Origin: Desertibaculum subflavum
GTDB lineage: Bacteria > Pseudomonadota > Alphaproteobacteria > Ferrovibrionales > Ferrovibrionaceae
Reading direction: 5' to 3'
Length of the DNA: 64,000 nt
Assembly (NCBI GenBank): GCA_003576705.1
Contig: QOZS01000019.1
Coordinates: 31,257 to 95,256, forward strand
Shown here: positions 17,560-24,734 of the stretch, one piece after another
How positions within the stretch are numbered: position 1 is the stretch's first letter
How the letters are laid out: each line of letters opens with the position of its first letter
Notes under the pieces: generated by a model
The model's database searches: none
Seen by the model: the letters and a program-made list of their open reading frames with translations, nothing else
What the model was told of the DNA's origin: nothing
Translations under genes and position numbers: made by a program

Positions 17560-18312
17560 CTAGCCGTCCCACACGTTCTGCGGCATCGGCAGGCCCTGGA
17601 AATCGCCCTCGACGAGCGGGCGCGGATGCGACACGCCCTCTTTCTCGAGCAGCATCATCCACTGGCGCACATGCTGGCCGCAATGCCAGGTGGTGCGCTC
17701 CAGCAGCTCGTGCCGGGTCTGCGGCCCGTAATAGGTCGGCAGCATCTCGTCGGCGGCGAGGTCGCCGGCGCTCCGCCATGCGTCGAAGCGCTGCCGGATC
17801 GAGCCGCCATATTCCGCCAGCACGTTCGTGCCGGCATCCGAGGCCGGCTCCTCGGCGAACATGGCGCGCACCAGCGTGATGCCACTGTTGGCATCCAGGA
17901 AGGCATCGACGACGCGGAACAGATGGAAGGCGAGCGAACGGTAGCTGCGCGGCCGGCCCGGCACATGCGTGGCCAGACGATCCTGCGGCATCAGCGGCAG
18001 AAGCTGCAGCGCCGCCGCCATGAACTTGTCGAGGCGCCGGATCAGCTCGTCGGGCGGCAGCCCCGGCGCCGTCTCTTCCCCGAGGCCGAGGAAATCGACG
18101 ATCTGCTTGGTGCTCTGCGCGAAGGTGAACTGGCGCCCGCGCGCCAGCACCGGCACCGACTGCACGCCGAGCGCCTGCAGCTCGGCAAGGCCGGCTGCGT
18201 CTTCACGAATGTTGACCGAGATGAAGCCGATCGCACGGACCGACAGAAACTCCTTGAGTTTCAGGCAGCTGGTTCAGCCGGGCTGCCAGAACACCTTGAG
18301 CGGTTCGCGCAT
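17560..18312 (-). CDS. Glutaredoxin-like / DinB-domain selenoprotein (UxxC; TGA read as selenocysteine)
   Basis: Reads 250 codons if the TGA at 18274-18276 (codon 13) is decoded as selenocysteine. The ATG at 18312 is preceded by AAGGAGGAG with 4-5 base spacing. The N-terminus is MREPLKVFWQPG-U-TSCLKL, the redox turn of a glutaredoxin with Sec in place of the first Cys of CxxC. It continues without any other stop through FISVNIREDAAGLAEL and the cis-proline segment VQSVPVLARG to about residue 80. Residues 95-240 are a DinB four-helix domain with the metal-type HxxxH-H pattern (RHELLERTTWHCGQH). A perfect hairpin follows the TGA. A naive call would start at the GTG at 18165 and lose the redox centre. 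Function is probably thiol redox; substrate unknown. Confidence 0.85.
18246..18262 (-). promoter_or_regulatory. Candidate bacterial SECIS hairpin
   Basis: In the mRNA sense, GAAACUC-AAG-GAGUUUC forms a perfect 7-bp stem with a 3-nt loop. The stem begins 11 nt and the loop 18 nt after the UGA at 18274-18276, inside the loop-distance range known for bacterial SECIS elements. A C-G pair beyond a U-U mismatch can extend it. The loop has G only at its third position, which is not the ideal placement, so recognition by SelB is inferred. Confidence 0.65.
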
Positions 18313-18381
18313 TGTCTCCTCCTTGGATCGGCCGACGCTAGGCCCCGGCTGCGATCGAAGTCAACCGCAGGCGCCGGTCCG

Positions 18382-20658
18382 TCAGATTGCGACGCCGTGA
18401 TCCTGTGCGAACGACATCAGGCGCGAGCGCAGCGAGTGGTCGGGGAGCGAGATGATCTGCTCCAGGTAGTCGGCCAGCGGCGGGATGGCCAGGCTGCGCA
18501 CCATTTCCTTCACCGGGCCGAGCGCCGAGGCCGGCATCGAAAGCTCGCGCACCCCGAGGCCGATCAGCGCCATCGCCTCGACCGGCCGCGCCGCCATCTC
18601 GCCGCAGACGGCAAGCGGCTTGCCGACGGCCGTGCAGGCGCGCGCGACATGGCGCAGGAACCCCAGCATCGGCGGCGACAGCGGGTCGTAGCGATCGGCG
18701 ATGCGGCTCGATCCGCGATCGGCGGCGAACAGGAACTGCGTCAGGTCGTTGGAGCCGACCGAGATGAAATCCACCTGCGGCAGCACCGCGTCGAGCTGGA
18801 ATGCGAGCGAGGGCACTTCCAGCATGGTGCCGATGCGGATTTCCGCCGGCTCCTTCAGGCCCTGGCGCCCGAGCCGGCGGCGCTCGCGCTCGAAGATCTC
18901 CTTGGCGCGGATCAGCTCCGCCGCCTCGGCCACCATCGGGAACATCACGTCGAGCCGCCGGCCCGCTGCGGCGCGCAGCAGCGCGCGCAGCTGGGTCTTC
19001 AGGATCGCCGGGCGGTCGAGCGCAAGGCGGATCGCGCGCCAGCCCATGGCGGGATTCTCCTCCTTCTCGGCGCCGTCGCGCGGCATGTAGGGCAGCACCT
19101 TGTCGCCGCCGATATCGAGCGTGCGGAAGCAGACCGGCCGCTCGCCCGCCTCGTCCAGCACCTTGGAATAGATCTCGACCTGCGCCTCCAGGTTCGGGAA
19201 TGTGTGGCGCACCATGAAAAGCAATTCGGTCCGATAGAGCCCGATACCGTCCGCCGCCATCGCGTTGACCTGGCCGACATCGACCAGCAGGCCGGCGTTC
19301 AGCTTGAGCCGGATGGTCTCGCCGCAGCGCGTCACGGCCGGCAGATCGCGCAGGCCGAGATACTTGGCCTCGCGCTCGCGCCGGTCGTCCAGGCTCTTGC
19401 GGAAGGCGGCGACGATGTCCTCGGCGGGGCGGATATAGATCTGGCCGTGATCGGCATCGACGATGACCGGGTCGCCGAAATCGACGCGCCGGATCGCGCC
19501 CTCGCAGCGCCCGAGCATGGGGATGCCGAGCGAGCGGGCGACGATGGCGACATGGCTGGTGGGCGAGCCTTCCTCCAGCACCACGGCCTTGGGGCGCGAC
19601 GCCTCGTAGTCGAGCAGTTCCGCCGGGCCCATATTGCGCGCGAACAGGATGGCATCTTCGGGCATCTTGCCGGCGGCCGCGGTGCCGGTGCGGCCGATGA
19701 CGTGCAGCAGCAGACGGTTGGCGAGGTCGTCGAGATCGGACAGCCGCTCCTTCAGATACGGATCGGAGACGCTCTGCATGCGCATGCGGTTGTCGATCTG
19801 CACCTTCTGCACCGCCGCCTCGGCGGTGAGGCCGGATTCCACCGCCTCGTGCATCTTGCGCAGCCAGCCCGCATCGTTGGCGAACATGCGGTAGGTTTCG
19901 AGCACCTCGCGGCTGTCGGAGCCGATATGCTGCTCGGTCGCCTGCATCATCTCGTCGACCGAGGCGCGGAGCTGGCCGACGCCTTTCTGCAGGCGGCGCT
20001 TCTCCAGGCCGATATCCTCGGCGATGGTCTTCTCGACCACGATATGCGGCTCGTGCAGCACCGCGGTGCCGACCGCGATGCCTTCGGCCAGCACCCGGCC
20101 GGTCAGGCGATGCGGCAGGGTGGCGATGCCGTCGACCTCGGCGATCTCCTCGCGCGAGATCAGCTGGCCCGATCCCACCACCTCGGAGATCACCATGGCG
20201 ACGGTCTCGAGCGCCTCGACCTCCTCGTCGGCATAGCGCCGCCGGGTGCGGTTCTGCACCACCAGCACGCCGATCACCCGGCTCGCCCGCATGATCGGCA
20301 CGCCGAGGAAGGAGTGGTAGATCTCTTCGCCCGTCTCCGGCCGGTAGGCGTATTGCGGATGCGCCTGCGCGTCGGGCAGGTTGAGCGGCCGCGCATGGGC
20401 GGCGATGTCGCCGACCAGGCCCTCGCCGGTGCGCAGCCGCGTCACATGCACGGCTTCCGGCTTCAGGCCCTCGGTGGCGAACAGCTCGAGCACCTCGCCG
20501 GCGCGCAGCAGATAGACCGAGCAGACCTCGGCCACCATGTTGGCGGCCACCACCTTGACGACCAGGGACAGCCGCGCCTGCGCGCTCCCGGTCCCCGCCA
20601 TCACCTCCCGGAGACGTCGGAGAAGCACCCTGTCGCTGGCGGCTCCGACGCGTTCCAT
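18382..20658 (-). CDS. ptsP: Phosphoenolpyruvate--protein phosphotransferase PtsP (enzyme I-Ntr)
   Basis: A 758-residue enzyme I of the nitrogen phosphotransferase system, taking phosphate from PEP to NPr. It starts at the ATG at 20658 (MERVGAASDRVLL). An N-terminal GAF domain (about 20-165) is followed by the swivelling domain with phospho-His369 in GSPTSHVAIVAR, and the PEP-binding barrel with FRTLDIGGDKVLPY, MLEVPSLA, VGSNDLTQF and VCGEMAARP. The GAF domain in this class is reported to respond to glutamine. It lies downstream of lysC and a nitronate monooxygenase on the same strand, a common alphaproteobacterial order, and 69 bp upstream of the selenoprotein gene, with which it may be co-transcribed. 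Confidence 0.95.
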   Translation of the reverse strand: MERVGAASDRVLLRRLREVMAGTGSAQARLSLVVKVVAANMVAEVCSVYLLRAGEVLELFATEGLKPEAVHVTRLRTGEGLVGDIAAHARPLNLPDAQAHPQYAYRPETGEEIYHSFLGVPIMRASRVIGVLVVQNRTRRRYADEEVEALETVAMVISEVVGSGQLISREEIAEVDGIATLPHRLTGRVLAEGIAVGTAVLHEPHIVVEKTIAEDIGLEKRRLQKGVGQLRASVDEMMQATEQHIGSDSREVLETYRMFANDAGWLRKMHEAVESGLTAEAAVQKVQIDNRMRMQSVSDPYLKERLSDLDDLANRLLLHVIGRTGTAAAGKMPEDAILFARNMGPAELLDYEASRPKAVVLEEGSPTSHVAIVARSLGIPMLGRCEGAIRRVDFGDPVIVDADHGQIYIRPAEDIVAAFRKSLDDRREREAKYLGLRDLPAVTRCGETIRLKLNAGLLVDVGQVNAMAADGIGLYRTELLFMVRHTFPNLEAQVEIYSKVLDEAGERPVCFRTLDIGGDKVLPYMPRDGAEKEENPAMGWRAIRLALDRPAILKTQLRALLRAAAGRRLDVMFPMVAEAAELIRAKEIFERERRRLGRQGLKEPAEIRIGTMLEVPSLAFQLDAVLPQVDFISVGSNDLTQFLFAADRGSSRIADRYDPLSPPMLGFLRHVARACTAVGKPLAVCGEMAARPVEAMALIGLGVRELSMPASALGPVKEMVRSLAIPPLADYLEQIISLPDHSLRSRLMSFAQDHGVAI

Positions 20659-20671
20659 GCTCGTCGGGCCC

Positions 20672-21751
20672 CTAGGAAGCGAGCATGGCCGGCTCGGCCC
20701 CGGCATGATGGATGGCGAGCCACCTGGCCGCCTGATCGACGATCTCCTCGATCACCTCGGCGGTGGACTGCTCGCGCGTGACCATGCCGACGCTCTGGCC
20801 CGCCATCAGCGAGCCGCTCTCGACATCGCCGTCGATCACGGCGCGGCGCAGCGCCCCGGCCCAGAAATGCTCGATCTCGAGCTGGGCCGCCTTTTGATCC
20901 AGCTCGCCGGCGCGGACCTTGGCGATCACCTCGACCTGGCGCTGCATGAACTTGCGCGTGCCGTCGTTCATCAGCGCGCGCACGGGAATGACCGGGAAGG
21001 CGGGGTCGACCTGCACCGATGGCTGCGCATCGCGCGCCGCCGCCCGCAGGAAGGCCTTCTTGAAGTTCGGATGCGCGATCGATTCCGTGGTGCAGACGAA
21101 GCGGGTGCCGAGCTGGGCGCCGGCCGCCCCCATCTGCAGATAGCTCGCCATCATCTCGCCGCGGCCGATGCCGCCGGCAACGAAGATCGGCACCTCGGCA
21201 CCGAGATGCGGCAGGATCTCCTGCGCCAGCACGCCGAGCGAGACCGGGCCGATATGGCCGCCCGCCTCCATGCCCTCGATCACCAGCGCGTCGGCGCCGG
21301 AGCGCACCAGCTTCTTGCCGAGCGAGAGCGCCGGGGTGAAGCACATCACCTTGGTGCCGCTCGCCTTGATCTTCTGGATCGCCGGCGTCGGCGGCACGCC
21401 GCCGGCCAGCACGATATGCCCGATCTTGGCCTGCAGGCAGACATCGATCAGCGCCTCGAGATCCGGATGCATGGTGATCAGGTTGACGCCGAACGGCAGC
21501 TTGGTCAGCGCCTGCGTGCCCGCAATCTCCCTGGCCAGCAGGTCGGGCGTCATCGAGCCGCAGGCGATCACGCCGAAACCGCCGGCATTGGAGATCGCAG
21601 CGACCAGATGCCGTTCCGACACCCAGGTCATCGCGCCGCCCATGATGGCATAGCGGGTGCCGAGGAAATCCCGGCCCCGCCGCCACAGGCGGTCGAGGAT
21701 CGCCATGCCGCGGGCGCGGGCGGCGTCGGGTTGCGTCGAATCAGGCGGCAT
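20672..21751 (-). CDS. Nitronate monooxygenase family flavoprotein
   Basis: A 359-residue FMN-dependent barrel protein of the 2-nitropropane dioxygenase family, which oxidises propionate-3-nitronate or related toxic nitronates. Diagnostic parts are YAIMGGAMTWVSERHLVAAISNAGGFG, read as two adjoining segments near residues 35-60, the FMN-phosphate segment EGMEAGGHIG and FVAGGIGRG. The ATG at 21751 overlaps the end of lysC by 11 bp; an alternative start is the ATG at 21706 (MAILDRLW). It sits between lysC and ptsP in one transcription unit. It is only distantly similar to the second nitronate monooxygenase at 28820-29956. Confidence 0.88.
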   Translation of the reverse strand: MPPDSTQPDAARARGMAILDRLWRRGRDFLGTRYAIMGGAMTWVSERHLVAAISNAGGFGVIACGSMTPDLLAREIAGTQALTKLPFGVNLITMHPDLEALIDVCLQAKIGHIVLAGGVPPTPAIQKIKASGTKVMCFTPALSLGKKLVRSGADALVIEGMEAGGHIGPVSLGVLAQEILPHLGAEVPIFVAGGIGRGEMMASYLQMGAAGAQLGTRFVCTTESIAHPNFKKAFLRAAARDAQPSVQVDPAFPVIPVRALMNDGTRKFMQRQVEVIAKVRAGELDQKAAQLEIEHFWAGALRRAVIDGDVESGSLMAGQSVGMVTREQSTAEVIEEIVDQAARWLAIHHAGAEPAMLAS

Positions 21752-22976
21752 CGAGATCGAACGCGGTATGCAGCGCGCGCACCGCGAGCTCGGTGTATTC
21801 GGCGGCGATCAGCACGCTGATCTTGATCTCGGAGGTCGAGATCACCTCGACATTGATGTTCTTGTCGGCCAGCGCCTTGAACATGGTGCGCGCCACGCCG
21901 GCATGGCTGCGCATGCCGACGCCGACCACCGAGACCTTGGTCACGTTCTGGTCCGGCACGATGGCGGTGTGGCCGATTTCCTTCTTCAGACCCTCCAGCA
22001 CCGGCATGGCGCGCGGCAGGTCGCCGCGCGGGATGGTGAAGGTCATGTCGGTCGACTTGGCGTCGGTCGACACGTTCTGCACGATCATGTCGACATTGAT
22101 GCCGGCATCGGCGAGCGCGCCGAAGATGCTGGCGGCGACGCCGGGCCGGTCGGCCACCTGGCGCAAGGTCACCTTCGCCTCGTCCGGCGCGTAGGTGACC
22201 CCGCTCACGATATGCTTTTCCACGATCTCTTCCTCGTCGACAACCAGGGTGCCGGGCAGCTCGGAGCCGAGCGCCCGGTCGAAACTCGACAACACCTGAA
22301 CGCGCACGCGATGGTTCATCGCGAGCTCGACCGACCGCGTCTGCAGCACCTTGGCCCCGAGCGAGGCGAGCTCCAGCATCTCCTCGTAGGTGATCCTATC
22401 AAGCTTGCGCGCGGTTTTCACGATTCGGGGGTCGGCCGTGTAGACCCCGTCCACATCGGTGTAGATATCGCAGCGATCCGCGCCGAGCGCGGCCGCGAGC
22501 GCCACCGCCGAAGTGTCGGAGCCGCCGCGGCCGAGCGTGGCGACCCGACTGCCGGGGCCGAGCCCCTGGAAGCCGGCCACCACGGGAACCACCCCGGTCG
22601 CCATTTCGCCGAGCAGGCTCTGGCCGTCGATCCGCTCGATCCGCGCCTTGCCGAAGGCCTCGTTGGTCAGGATCGGCACCTGCCAGCCGCAATAGGAGCG
22701 CGACGGCACGCCGATCGCCTGCAGCGCCATCGCCGCGAGCCCGATGGTCACCTGCTCGCCGGTCGCCACCACCACGTCGTATTCGCGCTGGTCGTGCATC
22801 GGATCGATGCGGCGGCAGAAATCGACTAGTCGGTTGGTCTCGCCCGCCATGGCCGACACCACCACGCAGCACTCATGGCCCTGCTCGACCTCGCGCTTGA
22901 CCTTGGCGGCGACGTTCTTGATGCGGTCGGGATCGGCAACCGACGTACCGCCGAATTTGAGCACGAGGCGGGCCAT
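21741..22976 (-). CDS. lysC: Aspartate kinase
   Basis: A 411-residue aspartokinase making 4-phospho-L-aspartate, the first step to lysine, threonine, methionine and diaminopimelate. The kinase domain begins MARLVLKFGGTSVADPDRI and includes VVVSAMAGETNRL, GRGGSDTSAVALAAALGAD and DVDGVYTADPRI. Two C-terminal ACT domains (about 265-405) carry feedback control; for example VSVVGVGMRSHAGVA marks the second. Length is typical of the lysine/threonine-sensitive class. Its 3' end overlaps the next gene by 11 bp. It is divergent from ubiG, the usual alphaproteobacterial arrangement. Confidence 0.96.
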   Translation of the reverse strand: MARLVLKFGGTSVADPDRIKNVAAKVKREVEQGHECCVVVSAMAGETNRLVDFCRRIDPMHDQREYDVVVATGEQVTIGLAAMALQAIGVPSRSYCGWQVPILTNEAFGKARIERIDGQSLLGEMATGVVPVVAGFQGLGPGSRVATLGRGGSDTSAVALAAALGADRCDIYTDVDGVYTADPRIVKTARKLDRITYEEMLELASLGAKVLQTRSVELAMNHRVRVQVLSSFDRALGSELPGTLVVDEEEIVEKHIVSGVTYAPDEAKVTLRQVADRPGVAASIFGALADAGINVDMIVQNVSTDAKSTDMTFTIPRGDLPRAMPVLEGLKKEIGHTAIVPDQNVTKVSVVGVGMRSHAGVARTMFKALADKNINVEVISTSEIKISVLIAAEYTELAVRALHTAFDLDAA

Positions 22977-23136
22977 TGACAGGGACCTGCGGAAGACCGG
23001 GGCTTGCGGGATTGCCGCGGGGGAAGGCGGCGCGCCACCTCATAAGGGGTCGGGCCGGGCGGCGCAAGGATTTGGGCCGGTTTCGGGCGGATTTCCGCCT
23101 TTCCGCCGGACGATGGGCCGCCTATACCTCGGGCCC

Positions 23137-23886
23137 ATGAGCGCCGCTGCCGCCCCCTCCGTCGATCCGGCCGAGGTCGAGCGTTTCGCCCGCATGGCCG
23201 AGGCATGGTGGGACCCGCTTGGGCAGTTCCGCCCGCTGCATGTGCTCAACCCGGTGCGTCTCGGCTACATCCGCGAACAGGCCATCGCCAGATTCGGCCT
23301 CGACCCGAAGGCCCGCCGGGTGCTGGACGGCCTTTCGCTGCTGGATATCGGTTGTGGCGGCGGCTTGGTGGCGGAGCCGCTGGCCCGCCTCGGCGCCGAG
23401 GTGACCGGCATCGACGCGGCCGAGCGCAACATCGCGATCGCCCGCGCCCATGCCGCGGAATCCGGCGTCGCGGTGCAGTACCGCGCCGCCAGCGCCGAGG
23501 CACTGGCGGCGGAGGGCCGGCAGTTCGATATCGTGCTGGCGCTGGAGATCGTCGAGCATGTGGCCGATCTCGGCGCTTTCATGGATGCCGCCTGCGCCCT
23601 GGTAAAGCCGGGCGGACTGATCGTGCTCGCCACCCTGAACCGGACGCCCAAGGCCTTCGCGCTCGCCATCGTCGGCGCCGAATGGGTGCTCCGCTGGCTG
23701 CCGCGCGGCACGCATGACTGGCGCAAATTCGTGCGGCCGAGCGAGCTCGCCCGCGAGCTCCGCCGCAGCGGCATGGCGCTGAGCGAGGTCCGCGGCGTGA
23801 CCTACAGCCCGCTCGCCGACCGCTGGTCGCTTTCCGGCGACACCGCCGTCAACTACATGCTGGCGGCCACGAAGCCGGCCGGTTGA
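23137..23886 (+). CDS. ubiG: Bifunctional ubiquinone O-methyltransferase UbiG
   Basis: A 249-residue SAM-dependent methyltransferase of ubiquinone synthesis, acting on both O-methylation steps at the membrane. It has WWDPLGQFRPLHVLNPVRLG, the UbiG signature, SAM motif I LLDIGCGGGLVAEPLARLGA, and EIVEHVAD with LATLNRTPKAFALAIVGAEW later. The ATG at 23137 (MSAAAAPSVDP) gives the standard length; an in-frame ATG at 23113 has no better ribosome site. Divergent from lysC. A hairpin follows at 23946-23967 before the tRNA gene. Confidence 0.95.
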   Translation: MSAAAAPSVDPAEVERFARMAEAWWDPLGQFRPLHVLNPVRLGYIREQAIARFGLDPKARRVLDGLSLLDIGCGGGLVAEPLARLGAEVTGIDAAERNIAIARAHAAESGVAVQYRAASAEALAAEGRQFDIVLALEIVEHVADLGAFMDAACALVKPGGLIVLATLNRTPKAFALAIVGAEWVLRWLPRGTHDWRKFVRPSELARELRRSGMALSEVRGVTYSPLADRWSLSGDTAVNYMLAATKPAG

Positions 23887-23945
23887 CGGCCGATCAGTGC
23901 GCGGCCTGTCGGTTGACGCGTCCGGGGCCCCCTGCTACGCAGTCG

Positions 23946-23967
23946 CCGCCTCGTGACCCCGAGGCGG
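23946..23967 (+). terminator. Hairpin between ubiG and tRNA-Val
   Basis: CCGCCTCG and CGAGGCGG form a perfect 8-bp GC-rich stem around TGACCC. It lies 59 bp after the ubiG stop and 16 bp before the tRNA. No T-run follows, so it may end ubiG transcripts or act in tRNA leader processing. Confidence 0.45.
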
Positions 23968-23983
23968 GCCTAAGGCCGGAGAT

Positions 23984-24058
23984 GGGCGCGTAGCTCAGCG
24001 GTAGAGCACCACGTTGACATCGTGGGGGTCACAAGTTCGATCCTTGTCGCGCCCACCA
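23984..24058 (+). tRNA. tRNA-Val (GAC anticodon)
   Basis: A 75-nt cloverleaf including an encoded CCA. The acceptor arms GGGCGCG and CGCGCCC pair fully. The D arm has GCTCAGCGGTAGAGC, the anticodon stem CCACG/CGTGG encloses loop TTGACAT (anticodon GAC), and the T arm contains GTTCGATCC. Decodes GUC and GUU valine codons. No integrase or direct-repeat attachment site is evident next to it. Confidence 0.97.
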
Positions 24059-24239
24059 TCTCCCTCCGAATACCAGGCTATCGGTTTGCGCTCCCCGCAA
24101 GCGGCCATCGTCGCGTGGGAACGAAGCCGCGCACCGCACGTTGCACAAGGCGGACAGGGACAGCCAAGGTCGCCTTCCTTCGCCGCCGGCACGCGCCGAC
24201 CGGCGCTGCGGAGGAGCGGCCCATTGCGGAGGATCGACG

Positions 24240-24704
24240 ATGACATCCGGAACCGGTCGCATTTCGCTCGCCGCGGCGGGCAGCTTGGCGCTCGGCCTGA
24301 CTCTGGCCGCGTGCGGGCACGATTCCTCACCGCGACAGATCCAGGCCAGCAATCCGACCGTCACCTACAAGTACAGCAACGACCGTGACCTGGTCGAAGC
24401 CAATCAGCGCGCAACGTCGTTCTGCAGCCAGTATCAGTCGACGCCGCGCACGCTCAGTCTGACCACCGACCGGGACGGCGATCGCATTGCCGTGTTCGAA
24501 TGCGTGAACGGCGCCACGACCGGGGCGCTGACACCGTCGCCCGCCTCCAACCTCACCTACACCTACCGCACCGATCAGGAACTGCTGGAAGCCTCGCGAA
24601 CCGCGCAGACCTATTGCGCCAATCGCGGCGCCTCGCAGGTGGTCTCCAACGTCATCACCAATGCGAACGGCACGCGGACGGTGACGTTTCAATGCGCCGG
24701 TTAG
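24240..24704 (+). CDS. Small lipoprotein with an internal duplication
   Basis: A 154-residue protein with a lipoprotein signal peptide (LALGLTLAAC, lipid Cys at about residue 24). The mature part is two tandem units of about 55 residues. Unit 1 runs from SNPTVTYKYSNDRDLVEAN to VFECVNG; unit 2 from SNLTYTYRTDQELLEAS to TFQCAG. Each has a YxYxxDxxLxEA motif, a Cys after the helix, and a final F-x-C, so each unit can form one disulfide. The family is not one I can name. It is expected in the periplasm, attached to a membrane. Confidence 0.78.
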   Translation: MTSGTGRISLAAAGSLALGLTLAACGHDSSPRQIQASNPTVTYKYSNDRDLVEANQRATSFCSQYQSTPRTLSLTTDRDGDRIAVFECVNGATTGALTPSPASNLTYTYRTDQELLEASRTAQTYCANRGASQVVSNVITNANGTRTVTFQCAG

Positions 24705-24734
24705 CCCGGCTGCGGGCAAGACACTGGGGCCTGT

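Noticed and set aside
13865..17563. Second long frame on the plus strand inside the hybrid kinase gene
   Set aside because: It is Arg/Ala/Gly-rich and shows no HisKA, HATPase or receiver motif; the frame starting at 13773 has all of them.
18042..18236. 64-codon minus-strand frame overlapping the selenoprotein N-terminus
   Set aside because: It is Ser/Arg-rich and in another frame; the selenocysteine frame explains the sequence better.
18274..18276. Reading the TGA as a simple nonsense mutation or frameshift making a pseudogene
   Set aside because: The frame stays open on both sides without a shift, the ribosome site and ATG are strong, the TGA is exactly at a redox Cys position, a hairpin follows, and selA is present; chance inactivation would not be expected to give all of these.
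17626..20781. Plus-strand open frame of 1051 codons opposite ptsP and the selenoprotein
   Set aside because: It is a mirror of minus-strand genes in GC-rich DNA; the translation is low-complexity (His, Arg, Asp, Ala) with no domain, while the minus strand encodes PtsP motifs.
23984..24058. tRNA-Val as an attachment site for an integrated element
   Set aside because: No integrase, no repeat of the tRNA 3' end seen downstream, and ordinary chromosomal genes follow.
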